Positions 8,521-16,370 of a stretch of 53,519 bases of DNA are shown piece by piece; the stretch's first letter is position 1; each line of letters begins with the position of its first letter. The stretch lies in the NCBI RefSeq assembly GCF_003353175.1, contig NZ_QHKS01000038.1:1-53519 (forward strand), in the 5' to 3' direction. The translations under genes and the position numbers were made by a program. Source of the stretch: Paraburkholderia lacunae. Its GTDB lineage: Bacteria > Pseudomonadota > Gammaproteobacteria > Burkholderiales > Burkholderiaceae. The notes beneath the pieces are model-generated. The model had not been told where the DNA came from and made no database searches. It saw only the letters and a program-made list of their open reading frames with translations.

Positions 8521-9261
8521 TCACGGCATCGCCTCCGCTCGCCGCACTACTTGACCATGCCGAAATTCTGGCGTCGTCAAATCGTGCGGCTCGGCGGCCA
8601 GCTTCGCCCCGACTATGAAAACGTCCACGCGCGCGGGCGGGAAATTGCGCCATACCACGCGGCTGAAGATCTTCTCGCAATGGGGGGCTTCGAGGGGAGA
8701 TGAACTCCAAAAAGCGTAGCTGAACTGCACCAGGACGCCTCCGGGCGAGACGACGGAATGACAGTGATCGACAATCGCCTGCACCGGTTCCGCTTTCAGC
8801 GAGCGAAGAGGCAAACTCGATACGATCGCGCTGACGGGGCCACAGTTGCCGAGCAATTCCAGCAGCCGTTCCGCGTTACCGCAAACAACCCTGACGAATG
8901 GAAAGCGCCGCTGCAAATGGCAGCTCAGCACCGGAGATCGCTCGATAACAATGAGCCGTTCGGGGGCGATGCCGCGGGCGAGGAGCGCGGCGGTCACCGG
9001 ACCCGTTCCGCCCCCGAGCTCGACGACGTATCCCTCGCTATCCGGGTCGACGAACTGTGCCATGCAGCACGCCAATGCGGCGGAACTCCGGCATGGTGCC
9101 CCCACCATTGCCGGGTTGCGGAGATTTTCGACAACGGAGAGAAACAGCGGATCACGTGAAGTGAAACCGAGCTGAAGCGCTCCGCGGATGAGTACTCGCG
9201 AAAAAATCTTGCAAAATCCAGCGGAGCGCAATGCCAGTCGAGGGAGAAAGGACGCATGCAT
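8521..9261 (-). CDS. SAM-dependent methyltransferase, phospholipid N-methyltransferase (PmtA)-like
   Basis: This is a 246-residue methyltransferase. Motif I, VVELGGGTGPVTAALLARGI, binds S-adenosylmethionine. Later segments IVIERSPVLSCHLQRRFP, SAIVSSLPLRSL and GVLVQFSYA follow the layout of the Rhodobacter/PmtA type of phosphatidylethanolamine methyltransferase. The likely role is methylation of phosphatidylethanolamine toward phosphatidylcholine or of a related lipid, at the membrane surface. That would link to the choline genes 3 kb away, but this is inference. A GGAGA ribosome site lies 6 bases before the ATG. It is transcribed away from the histidine kinase at 9682. The substrate is not certain. 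Confidence 0.75.
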   Translation of the reverse strand: MHASFLPRLALRSAGFCKIFSRVLIRGALQLGFTSRDPLFLSVVENLRNPAMVGAPCRSSAALACCMAQFVDPDSEGYVVELGGGTGPVTAALLARGIAPERLIVIERSPVLSCHLQRRFPFVRVVCGNAERLLELLGNCGPVSAIVSSLPLRSLKAEPVQAIVDHCHSVVSPGGVLVQFSYAFWSSSPLEAPHCEKIFSRVVWRNFPPARVDVFIVGAKLAAEPHDLTTPEFRHGQVVRRAEAMP

Positions 9262-9681
9262 AGGTGTCTCCGGACTCTGTTGGCCCGACTCGTTGACCCT
9301 CTCAGGCGTCGATCCGGGCAGCCTCCCGTTTCATATGTCCCGCGAGGACAGGAGCGACGAAACGGTGTTCAGCGAAGAGGTCATCCGTACGAACCCCGTC
9401 ATGGGAACACGATGCTCGCAACCGGAACGGAAGTCGGTACGGTGCCGCACTGGGGGCCGAACTGGGACTCATGCGTCCATACCCGTTGGAGCGTAGGACT
9501 GCTCTTGCCGTTCAACCGCGGCGCCAGGTATTGGAAATCATGTGGCAGACCAACTCTTGCGCCTCGAGGTTCCTGACCGCCACCGTACAGACGTACGCGG
9601 TCTGGCGTGAGAACGTGTTGATCCACCCTGCGCGTATCGCGTCTGGTCGCGATCCACGCGCTCAAAAGATGGGGGTTTGAC
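9262..9681. other. Divergent intergenic region between PmtA-like gene and histidine kinase
   Basis: No gene is supported. It contains the first copy of the 18-bp near-palindrome (9433-9450) and, at about 9578-9590, a related GCCACCGTACAGACG in inverted orientation. A GGGGG ribosome site for the kinase lies at its right end. Confidence 0.5.
9433..9450 (+). repeat. GTCGGTACGGTGCCG near-palindrome, copy 1
   Basis: GTCGGTACGGTGCCGCAC. It is built on the dyad GGTACGG-NN-CCGTACC, with the right arm one base off. It is one of six copies in the window, all in noncoding gaps, and may be an operator or a small intergenic repeat. Confidence 0.65.
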
Positions 9682-10548
9682 ATGTCACTTCATCCAGTGT
9701 CTTTTCAGTGGTCCGTCAGCACGCCCGACGCGCGCCATGCAGACGTGGCAGATAAAGTTATGGAGCGTCCTCTGCGACAGGCTGCCGTCGTTTTTTTCAA
9801 TCGCTCTGCGCCGGTTCATGGCCATGACGACACGCCGCAACTGAAGGATCAGATTCTGGCGATGGTGGCGCACGAGCTTCGCGGACCGTTAACGCCGCTT
9901 CAACTCGCCACCCAGCTCATCCGCAGGGCATCGGCGGATCGACCGGAGGTGCTTCGGTCAATTGACATGATCGACCGGCAGATCACGCAGATTGCGCGGC
10001 TTGCCGAGGACCTGATGGACGCCACGCGGGTCGACCGGGGTGCGCTGCGTCTGAGCAAGGTCTGCGTCGACGTCGTCGCGGCTCTGGCCGCCCCGCTCAC
10101 CGCTGCCGCACTAGCAGCCGCCCAGCGCGGCCAGACCCTCACCGTGCAGATTGCCGACAGGACACTTCGCATTGAAGGCGATCCGGTCCGTCTTGCACAG
10201 GCCGTCGACAACCTCCTGCATAACGCGGTGAAATACACGCCGATCAATGGTTGCATCACCGTGAACGTGCTCGCGGACGGGAAAGACCTCGTGGTATCCG
10301 TCAAGGACAATGGTCTGGGCATATCGGCCGCGCTCCTGCCCCATGTCTTCGACCTGTTCGCGCAATCCAGCCGGACGATTGCGGCGAGTGCCGGCGGTCT
10401 GGGCGTGGGTCTTGCCGTCGTGAAGGCGGTCGCAGAATCGCATGGCGGCACGGCGACGGCGACCAGTGCCGGCCCCGGAACCGGCAGCGAATTCACGCTC
10501 CGGCTGCCCGTTGTGCTGGAACGGCGCATGGCTGGTGAGCGTACGTGA
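9682..10548 (+). CDS. Soluble sensor histidine kinase (HisKA-HATPase)
   Basis: This is a 288-residue kinase without membrane segments or a recognisable PAS/GAF sensor. The H-box is MVAHELRGPL with the phospho-accepting His at residue 64. The N-box is NLLHNAVKY, with G1 at VKDNGLGIS and G2 at GGLGVGLAVVKAVAESHGG, so it should be catalytically intact. The first 50 residues are the only possible sensory part and match nothing I know. No response regulator is adjacent, so its partner is elsewhere or the protein works in a phosphorelay. A GGGGG ribosome site precedes the ATG. The next gene is a Crp/Fnr-type regulator in the same direction, 341 bp away. Confidence 0.9.
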   Translation: MSLHPVSFQWSVSTPDARHADVADKVMERPLRQAAVVFFNRSAPVHGHDDTPQLKDQILAMVAHELRGPLTPLQLATQLIRRASADRPEVLRSIDMIDRQITQIARLAEDLMDATRVDRGALRLSKVCVDVVAALAAPLTAAALAAAQRGQTLTVQIADRTLRIEGDPVRLAQAVDNLLHNAVKYTPINGCITVNVLADGKDLVVSVKDNGLGISAALLPHVFDLFAQSSRTIAASAGGLGVGLAVVKAVAESHGGTATATSAGPGTGSEFTLRLPVVLERRMAGERT

Positions 10549-10889
10549 CAGCGGGCAATACAGTCGCCCATTTCCATCCGCATCGGGACCTGCCAGTCGC
10601 GGGGCGACACGTTTCCTTTCAACAGAAAGAATCGTCAGGGCAGATCCATCGAACCATGGCTGACGGCCGTTACGGCCGCTGTGACGGGGCACTGTGCGCG
10701 AGCGAACTATAATTTAATGAGGGTCCAGTCAGACACGGCGTTCAGGGAATGCCGTTGTCAGTTGCAACCCAGCGGCATTCTCGCCAATTTGTCTGACGCG
10801 TTCACGCAACTGCCGTTGAAGCCGGATATTGTCAGGAACAATCCGGCGAAGACCGTGCAGTTTCTGGACAGGATGTCGGGGAGCAAAGC
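10549..10889. other. Intergenic region upstream of the Crp/Fnr gene
   Basis: No gene is present. It holds a GGCCG-TTA-CGGCC hairpin near 10662-10676, a consensus -10 box at 10708, and an interrupted inverted repeat GGC-TTC/GAA-GCC at about 10737-10755 in the presumed long leader of the Crp/Fnr gene. Confidence 0.5.
10708..10713 (+). promoter_or_regulatory. Possible -10 box of the Crp/Fnr gene
   Basis: A perfect TATAAT lies in an AT-rich patch of an otherwise GC-rich gap. No good -35 box is found at the expected distance, so an activator may be needed. It would give a leader of about 170 bases before the ATG at 10890. Confidence 0.4.
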
Positions 10890-11609
10890 ATGGAAAACGG
10901 GCAGCATTCGAGAGAAAACCACCTGCTCGCGGTTCTGCCCGAAGCAGAGCGGGCGCGCCTGGCGCCGCATCTGGTACCGGTCGAGATGCCGCTCGGGCAG
11001 GTCGTGTACGAGTCGGGCGACCACCTCCACCACGTTTATTTTCCGACGACGTCGATCGTGTCGCTGCTGTACGTGATGGAGGATGGCGCGTCCGCCGAGA
11101 TTGCGATCGTGGGTAACGAAGGGCTCATCGGCATCGCGCTGTTCATGGGCGGGGAAACCACGCCAAGCCGGGCGATCGTGCAAAGCGCAGGCCAGGCGTA
11201 TCGACTGGAAGCCCGCATCCTGAAAGAGGAATTCCATCGAGCCGGCCCGGTGCAGCGGCTGTTGCTGCGCTATACCCAGGCGTTGATCACGCAGATGGCC
11301 CAGACGGCCGTTTGCAACCGGCATCATTCGATCGACCAGCAATTGTGCCGATGGCTGCTGCTCAGCATTGACCGCCTGCCGTCAAACGAACTGACGATGA
11401 CACAGGAACTGATCGCCAACATGCTTGGCGTGCGCAGATCCGGCGTGACGGAGGCGGCGCTGAAACTGCAGGACGCGGGACTGATTCGCTACGCTCATGG
11501 CCACATCGAGGTGCTCGATCGACCGGGGCTCGAAACGCGCGTGTGCGAATGCTATGGCGTGGTGAAACGGGAGTTCGACCGGCTGCTGCCTGACTTGAAG
11601 GCGCTGTAA
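10890..11609 (+). CDS. Crp/Fnr-family transcriptional regulator
   Basis: This is a 239-residue DNA-binding regulator. A cNMP-binding beta-roll covers about residues 10-125 and a Crp-type winged helix about 150-230 (LTMTQELIANMLGVRRSGVT is the recognition helix region). It lacks the amino-terminal cysteine cluster of oxygen-sensing Fnr, so the signal is unknown. The VVYESGDHLHHVYFPTTSIVS region is typical of the Crp group found beside stress and small-envelope genes in Burkholderia and rhizobia. A GGGGAG ribosome site precedes the ATG. A decayed copy of its 3' half lies at 32406-32708. It could regulate the stress-type genes on either side, but no site is proven. Confidence 0.9.
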   Translation: MENGQHSRENHLLAVLPEAERARLAPHLVPVEMPLGQVVYESGDHLHHVYFPTTSIVSLLYVMEDGASAEIAIVGNEGLIGIALFMGGETTPSRAIVQSAGQAYRLEARILKEEFHRAGPVQRLLLRYTQALITQMAQTAVCNRHHSIDQQLCRWLLLSIDRLPSNELTMTQELIANMLGVRRSGVTEAALKLQDAGLIRYAHGHIEVLDRPGLETRVCECYGVVKREFDRLLPDLKAL

Positions 11610-12119
11610 ATAAAGCGCCCTTCTACCGGGCACCTTCTACCGGGCAGATCTTTTCCCGATAGTGCGGATGCCCCACGGGAAATGCAACGACCAGGGAGTC
11701 CCTGAAGGCATTGCCTGAGTTCAAATACGCACCTGACTAGCCGGTGCCGCCGGTCGTGACTACGCCTGAGCGACACCAGAAAATGAGAGCCGAACATAGT
11801 CAACGTGCGCGAGCTGGCGAGTGGAACTGCAGCGCAATCGCTCAAAAACGCTCGACGCACCCTCCTGGCTGTGGGCCAGTATCGTCGAACTTGTGAGCAT
11901 GCACGAACGGGGCTATCTCGAGCACTGCCGCAGATATGCAATGGACTCTGCTACGTGATAAGGCGCGCAGCACACCGCTACGGACAAGCATGGCTACCGA
12001 CCCTCTGTGTGATGACCGCGCATGCCGCCTGACGCGATCATCACAAGGGGACCGTACTGCCGACTCAATCCCCACTGACGATCTCCTACCCAACGTGCTT
12101 TTTCATGGGAGGTTTCCGG
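11610..12119. other. Gap after the Crp/Fnr gene
   Basis: No gene is supported over about 510 bp in either strand. The only structure I see is the 14-bp tandem duplication at 11619-11646. Confidence 0.5.
11619..11646. repeat. Two tandem copies of CCTTCTACCGGGCA
   Basis: An exact 14-bp head-to-tail duplication lies 10 bp after the Crp/Fnr stop codon and is followed by a T-rich stretch. It may be part of a termination region or a simple slippage duplication. Confidence 0.75.
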
Positions 12120-12266
12120 TCAGTGAAGATGTCCCCCGAACAGCCCGAGCAGCCCGATAACAATCAGGTAGATCGCCACGATGTAATTCAACAGGCGAGG
12201 TACCACGAGAATCAGAATGCCGGCGATCAGCGAAACCAGTGGGCCCGCGTTCGTGAGAATGTGCAT
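12120..12266 (-). CDS. DUF3096-family small membrane protein
   Basis: This 48-residue protein consists almost entirely of two hydrophobic helices: PLVSLIAGILILVVPRLLNY and IVAIYLIVIGLLGLFGG. The AGILILxxPRLLNYIVAIYLIxIGLLGLF pattern is the DUF3096 hallmark. A GGAGGG ribosome site just upstream fixes the ATG at 12266, so 12 upstream codons in the frame are not used. It lies among other tiny stress-type membrane proteins. The function is unknown. Confidence 0.88.
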   Translation of the reverse strand: MHILTNAGPLVSLIAGILILVVPRLLNYIVAIYLIVIGLLGLFGGHLH

Positions 12267-12327
12267 GCCCCCTCCGTAAGATTGAAAGCGATAAAGAGAC
12301 ACAAACCTGCCCCGCCTGCATTGCTCG

Positions 12328-12915
12328 TTACAGCGACTTGAGCCTGGTGACCTTGGTGCCTTCGAGCGTTACGCCGGCCATCAACCCGTTGTTCGTGAGC
12401 ACGAACGCTTCGACCGGTGCCGTCGCGGTGGTGGTATCGATGTTGCCGTTCGCGCCGACTTTCAGTACCGCCACTGACGCATCGCCGCCGGCCGACCAGC
12501 CTTCGCTATTACGGAATCGTGTGAGTGCGTCCTCGGTCATGAACAGGAAAATGATGGCTTTCGATTGCGCGCCGATCTGCAGCCCGATCGAAGCGGTCGT
12601 GGTGCTGTAGTACCCGACCGTGCTGCCACCCACGCGCAGCGAGCCTTCGCCATACTGGCCACCGACCCAGAAACCGGCCGAGATCACCGACGGGAACACC
12701 AGCACGCCCCGCGCCTTCCCCACCAGTTCACGCGAGCCGTTGACTGTCGTGTAAAGGCGTTCAAGGGTCGAGTCGACGCCGGCGTCGATGGTGTGACGCT
12801 TGTCGACCTGGTGGCCGCTGGCATCGGATGTTCCGGTCGTCGTGCAGCCCGAGACCGCGAGGCCAATAGCCAGGATCGATCCCGGCGTACCCCATATGAA
12901 TGTGCGGCGTAGCAT
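12328..12915 (-). CDS. SYLF-domain (YSC84-related) lipoprotein
   Basis: This 195-residue predicted lipoprotein has a lipobox in LAVSGCTTT (Cys at about residue 24). The remainder is a SYLF/Ysc84 lipid-binding domain, with ARGVLVFPSVISAGFWVGGQ and the typical GYYSTTTASIGLQIGAQSK and WSAGGDASVAV segments. Bacterial members are exported envelope proteins without a settled role. A GGAGAC ribosome site supports the ATG at 12915. It is probably part of the same leftward group as the DUF3096 gene, 61 bp downstream. Confidence 0.9.
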   Translation of the reverse strand: MLRRTFIWGTPGSILAIGLAVSGCTTTGTSDASGHQVDKRHTIDAGVDSTLERLYTTVNGSRELVGKARGVLVFPSVISAGFWVGGQYGEGSLRVGGSTVGYYSTTTASIGLQIGAQSKAIIFLFMTEDALTRFRNSEGWSAGGDASVAVLKVGANGNIDTTTATAPVEAFVLTNNGLMAGVTLEGTKVTRLKSL

Positions 12916-13346
12916 GATTGTCTCCAGTTTGTTCCTAGATGTTCTTGACGCTACGCCAAGGCGGTTGCGGATGCGGTACGACAGCGTACAGAGACGCGAA
13001 ACCAGCCTCGATCAGCGTTTCTGTTCAGCGTACCCGAAAAGAGAATCGGGGGCGCACCTCCGGCGACCACATGAATCATTCCTGGGACCCCAACGACCAG
13101 CGGACGCATGAGTCCGGGCAGCGGGAAGGAGCGGCTGCATGCCATCGAAACTGCTCTCGGCGTTGCATGGCTTCTCCTGTGAAATGTGGGGCGGATCCCG
13201 GAGCAGATCTCGCCAGTTCAATCGTGCTTCGCTGTACGCGCAGAACCGGCGGCATGGAAGCGCCCGCACGAGCGCGATACACAGTGCATTTCGCCTCCGC
13301 GTGTTACCGGCCATGACGATTGCTCACCGTTCGTCGATGCTTACCG
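12916..13346. other. Gap between SYLF and BON genes
   Basis: No gene is convincing. Open frames here have arginine-rich, shadow-like compositions and lack ribosome sites. The SYLF promoter should lie at the left end. Confidence 0.45.
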
Positions 13347-13712
13347 CTACCTGGCGACGACCAGGTGGTTCTCGACCGACTTGACGCCGGTGATCGCCTG
13401 CGCCACATCGGTTGCCGTGTGCTTTTGGACCAGCGACGGCACGGTACCGCTCAGGCGCACCACGCCCTCACGCGTGCGGACCTTGACATGCAACGATCTA
13501 AAGTTCTTCTCGGCCAGCAGACTCGCTTTGACTTTCGTTGTGATCGCCGTGTCGTCGATGCCCTGGCCAACCGAATCATGGGTCGGATTGATGGACGCCG
13601 CCGGTGTATCCGTGTCATTCGGAACGGAATGGGTCTCCTGAGCGGACAGGTTTACCGCAAGCGCCATGCACGCAGCACCGGCGGCGAATTTTAGAAAATT
13701 GATGGTTTCCAT
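13347..13712 (-). CDS. BON-domain periplasmic protein
   Basis: This 121-residue secreted protein has a signal peptide over about residues 1-24 (MALAVNLSAQ) and a single BON domain over about 48-120: DTAITTKVKASLLAEKNF, then VRLSGTVPS and the closing ITGVKSVENHLVV. BON domains bind membrane lipid, and OsmY is the best known member, induced by osmotic stress. A second BON protein lies at 39052-39423. It is surrounded by CsbD and SYLF genes, which supports a stress-related envelope role. Confidence 0.9.
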   Translation of the reverse strand: METINFLKFAAGAACMALAVNLSAQETHSVPNDTDTPAASINPTHDSVGQGIDDTAITTKVKASLLAEKNFRSLHVKVRTREGVVRLSGTVPSLVQKHTATDVAQAITGVKSVENHLVVAR

Positions 13713-13863
13713 ATTGCTTACCCCAGTTCAAATCAGTTGTTGAAAACGCGGGGGCGATCCCACGCGCGAGCCCGCCCCCTGTTCACATACACACGCTCAG
13801 AATGTGTCACTGGAGCACATTGCCCCACTACGTAGCGCTTCAGAACCTGTACGCGCGAACACC

Positions 13864-14040
13864 CTACGGCTGCTTCCTGAGTTGCTCTTTCGCGTCGCCA
13901 TACGCGGCCTGTGTCTTACCGACGACCTGTTCGACCCTGCCCTTCACCGTCGTCGTCTGCTTTCCCGTGGCCTTGCCGACCACTTCCTTCAGCTTTCCTT
14001 TGGCTTCCTTGATGCGGCCTTTCACCTGATCTTTGTTCAT
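13864..14040 (-). CDS. CsbD-family general stress protein
   Basis: This 58-residue soluble, lysine-rich protein begins MNKDQVKGRIKEAKGKLKEV and has a second repeat KGRVEQVVGKTQAAYGDAKE, the classic CsbD pattern. CsbD-like proteins are strongly induced by general stress in many bacteria, but their activity is unknown. An AAGGAG ribosome site 7 bases upstream fixes the start, so the longer upstream frame is not used. Confidence 0.93.
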   Translation of the reverse strand: MNKDQVKGRIKEAKGKLKEVVGKATGKQTTTVKGRVEQVVGKTQAAYGDAKEQLRKQP

Positions 14041-14164
14041 GACATTGCTCCTTGAAAATGACGGATGCCCGGACTTACGGATGCGCGCCGGTCGCCCGTT
14101 TTCAGATGCAACGGCACGGCAACGACGATCCGCGAAGGGGCCTCCCCAGACAGGAATCTCGCGC

Positions 14165-14320
14165 CTATATCCGACCCAGGAGGAGTAGCACAAGCACGAT
14201 GATCAGCACCACGCCCAGCACGCCGCTGGGCATATAGCCCCACGAACGGCTGTGCGGCCAGGTCGGTATCGCGCCGAGCAATACAAGCACCAGCACGACG
14301 ATCAATATTGTTCCCAACAT
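14165..14320 (-). CDS. DUF3309-family small membrane protein
   Basis: This 51-residue protein has two membrane helices (ILIVVLVLVLLGAIPT and VLGVVLIIVLVLLLLG) flanking the invariant WPHSRSWGYMPSG loop, which identifies DUF3309. The AGGAGA ribosome site decides the ATG at 14320. The function is unknown. It is frequently found with CsbD and BON genes in Proteobacteria, as here. Confidence 0.92.
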   Translation of the reverse strand: MLGTILIVVLVLVLLGAIPTWPHSRSWGYMPSGVLGVVLIIVLVLLLLGRI

Positions 14321-14502
14321 GGAACTTCTCCTTTCGACTCCGTGTTTCGACGAACCCGTCGCCGCTCGCTCGCCAGGTGCCAGGAATCTTCCGTGCCTTG
14401 CGCGAGGTATCTCTGCAAAATGCAATTTGATGCCGGTGGGCACCCGCAATACGTCTTGGAAACCTGCCCGGCAAAGTGAGATTGACATTGATTCGCCACG
14501 CA

Positions 14503-14520
14503 GTCGGTACGGTGGAGGAC
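14503..14520 (+). repeat. GTCGGTACGGTG motif, copy 2 (degenerate right arm)
   Basis: GTCGGTACGGTGGAGGAC. The left arm is intact and the right half has decayed. It lies 182 bp upstream of the DUF3309 start. Confidence 0.55.
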
Positions 14521-14640
14521 ATCGAGATATCTCTATCGCGTCTGTACGCTGAAGGACTTTGGTGAACGTCAACGGAGCGGGCGTCGCCAAGTAGCGCAGC
14601 AGGTACTGCGGACGGCGCACTCGGCGCCGGACGTTAGATT

Positions 14641-14658
14641 TACGGCACCGTACCGACA
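14641..14658 (-). repeat. GTCGGTACGGTGCCGTA motif, copy 3
   Basis: On the minus strand the sequence reads TGTCGGTACGGTGCCGTA. It is inverted with respect to copy 2, with 120 bp between them. Confidence 0.6.
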
Positions 14659-14953
14659 GCAATTGGGCGTGCGTACACCTTGCCTGAAAGCTCTCGAACA
14701 CCACCCAGCGTAGACAAACGGAGCCGCTGCGCGCGGTTGGGCTCAACGCCTTGAGGAACCCGCCAGCAATGCCCAGGGCGGCGCCGACGACGAGGGAATA
14801 CCGAACGGCGGCATGCCGTTTCTGTCTCGTCACCGGTCACGAACACGCAAACACTCTACGTGCGTAGCTCGCTGTTACGTGCCGACCAATTGCCGCTGCC
14901 TGCGGCGGTCGTCGGCACGCAGGCACTTCGGCTGACCGAAATCCCATCTTTGC

Positions 14954-15127
14954 TTAACCTCGCAACAGTTTCTTATGTGATTTCTTGCGATCCGGCTTCG
15001 GTTTGATTTTTGTTACGCCGCCGATCGACGGTGGATCGCTCGCCGGAAAGGTGTCCTCGACGGCCCTGTCGACGTTGTGCTCGCTCTTGTCACTGTTCGG
15101 ATGTTGCTCGGGATGGTAGATACGCAT
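14954..15127 (-). CDS. Small conserved protein with VEDTFPASDPPS motif
   Basis: This is a 57-residue hydrophilic protein. The centre reads VDRAVEDTFPASDPPS (about residues 19-34), a motif I know from many short uncharacterised proteobacterial proteins, and the tail is Lys/Arg rich (KIKPKPDRKKSHKK). A textbook GGAGG lies 6 bases before the ATG at 15127. It is easily missed because it is short. There is no signal peptide or membrane helix. It lies in the stress-type cluster. The function is unknown. Confidence 0.8.
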   Translation of the reverse strand: MRIYHPEQHPNSDKSEHNVDRAVEDTFPASDPPSIGGVTKIKPKPDRKKSHKKLLRG

Positions 15128-15251
15128 GATGACCTCCGGTGGCCGGGACGTTTCTTCATCCCGGCGGTGAGTCGCAGCCGCGTCTTCGCATGGCGGCCAT
15201 CCATACTCGACGGGACCCCGCTGGCCATGTTCTCCACCTGCGACGAAGACC

Positions 15252-15326
15252 CTACCTCAATCCGACATAGCCGAGCACGAACAGAACGATGACCACGGCT
15301 CCCACAAGCCAGACGATGTTGTACAT
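15252..15326 (-). CDS. 24-residue single-helix membrane peptide
   Basis: The peptide MYNIVWLVGAVVIVLFVLGY plus VGLR is one hydrophobic helix with a short basic end. An AAGGAG ribosome site 6-7 bases before the ATG (in TAAGGAGAGCGTCATG) gives strong support that it is translated. It would be the first gene of a short leftward unit with the VEDTFPASDPPS gene 124 bp downstream. No function is known. Confidence 0.7.
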   Translation of the reverse strand: MYNIVWLVGAVVIVLFVLGYVGLR

Positions 15327-15546
15327 GACGCTCTCCTTAGGTTCGACACCCGCTTCAGCCGCGGCGCGACACTTCGGTCGCGACCAGCTGGCGAAACGTG
15401 CGGTGGCATCTGGCGTTCTGTCACAACAAGGATGTGCGGCGTTGCGCCGGTCGCCGGTTGTCCGCGAATGCGTGCCTCACGGGAGCGACCCCGGAATCGT
15501 TGATGCGCGCAAGGTGTAACGCTACGTTCCCACGTGCGACCGGATA

Positions 15547-15563
15547 TGTCTGTACGGTAGCGG
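15547..15563 (-). promoter_or_regulatory. CCGCTACCGTACAGACA motif
   Basis: This matches the element at 15785 and 16182 in 15 of 17 positions but in reverse orientation, 220-240 bp upstream of the leftward 24-residue gene. No clear -10 box follows it. Confidence 0.4.
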
Positions 15564-15784
15564 TCAACGACCTTGACTCGATGCGTCAAACCCCTGTTCC
15601 TGTTCCATCGGGTGGGCGAGTCATCCTGGTTCCTTCTACGCACGACAGCACTGACGCAACCAGCCGGTCACAATCGTCACCGCCAAATTCGACTTCGCGC
15701 TCAACCCTCAGCTTTGCGGGCCTCATTGTCTCTGGGTGTCAGCGCTGCACCTGGCGCGTCTCCCAGCCCGTCAGCGGCCTGCGT

Positions 15785-15824
15785 CCACTACCGTACAAAC
15801 AGATCTGACGGGTCGCGATATGAT
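15785..15824 (+). promoter_or_regulatory. CCACTACCGTACAAACAGAT element with TATGAT -10 box
   Basis: The 20-bp element at 15785-15804 is identical to the one at 16182. Fourteen bases further on, TATGAT (15819-15824) is a good -10 hexamer, and the other copy has CATAAT one base later in register. The element covers the -35 region, so it is a candidate activator site or alternative -35. Transcription from about 15831 would serve the gene at 15915 with a leader of about 85 bases, which holds a GAGGG/CCCTC hairpin. Confidence 0.55.
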
Positions 15825-15914
15825 GCTTTCGAGGGTTGACAGCAAGCCCTCAGAACGAGCCGCTAAGGTCGCCGCCAGCTTCCGTCGACCTATCGCACAA
15901 CCCAGGGAGGCCAG

Positions 15915-16076
15915 ATGCTCAAATTGGTGCTGTGGGCCATATTTGCAGTGCCGGTTTTCCTGGTTGGGCAGCTTGTCGTATTAGCCCTGCTTCTTATCAT
16001 CGTCACTCTGAACTGCTTCGATAGACTCACCGCACCGCACGTTAAGCGGATCTCTGGTGCCGCCGGGAAGGAGTGA
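15915..16076 (+). CDS. 53-residue membrane protein
   Basis: This short protein has one long hydrophobic stretch, FAVPVFLVGQLVVLALLLII (about residues 10-29), and a basic tail ending HVKRISGAAGKE. An AGGGAGG ribosome site lies 5 bases upstream of the ATG, and a plausible promoter lies about 90 bases upstream. I do not recognise a family. It is probably an inner-membrane small stress protein like its neighbours, but that is inference only. Confidence 0.7.
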   Translation: MLKLVLWAIFAVPVFLVGQLVVLALLLIIVTLNCFDRLTAPHVKRISGAAGKE

Positions 16077-16181
16077 CTCCGCGAGAGACTTGTGCGCCAT
16101 CTCGCGCCACGGGCAATATGCCGCCGTCGCCTATGCGGTGGAGGGATTGAGGTGGCGCTTAAATCTGACCGATGAGAGCGC

Positions 16182-16222
16182 CCACTACCGTACAAACAGA
16201 TTTGTTGCACTGGCAGCATAAT
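16182..16222 (+). promoter_or_regulatory. Second CCACTACCGTACAAACAGAT element with CATAAT -10 box
   Basis: This is an exact 20-bp repeat of the element at 15785, with CATAAT (16217-16222) in nearly the same register. No protein gene follows in this direction. Instead a terminator-like hairpin with six Ts comes about 65 bases later, which suggests a small RNA. Confidence 0.5.
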
Positions 16223-16228
16223 TGTTTT

Positions 16229-16297
16229 CAAGGCCGACAGCGGCTCTCCAGACGTGCGTTCAGGCCGCCATCAACCCTTCGATGAGCGACCTTTTTT
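16229..16297 (+). ncRNA. Candidate small RNA, about 70 nt
   Basis: It is bounded by the promoter element at 16182-16222 and an intrinsic terminator: arms GGCCGCCATC (16263-16272) and GATGAGCGACC (16281-16291), with one mismatch and one bulged base, then TTTTTT (16292-16297). The 5' part contains GCCGACAGCGGC, a small hairpin that resembles the leader of the gene at 15915 (shared GACAGC). No open frame fits. It is inferred from sequence only. Confidence 0.4.
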
Positions 16298-16370
16298 GTA
16301 CAGCAAGGCAGTACGAGAATCCAGGGGGATCGTGACGCCCCATTCCACTATCCCAGTCGAGTCGCCGCAC

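Larger units (their letters stand above)
14321..14953. other. Gap containing an inverted pair of the 18-bp motif
   Basis: No gene is supported over about 630 bp. Two copies of the near-palindrome face each other here (14503-14520 and 14641-14658). I see no clear promoter for the DUF3309 gene. Confidence 0.5.
15327..15914. other. Gap with two CTACCGTACA motif copies
   Basis: No gene is convincing over about 590 bp. It contains the motif at 15547-15563 (minus orientation) and at 15785-15804 (plus orientation), the second followed by a -10 box for the gene at 15915. Confidence 0.5.

Noticed and set aside
15398..15808. 136-codon rightward frame
   Set aside because: Ser/Arg/Thr-rich, without ribosome site, and it runs across promoter-like elements.
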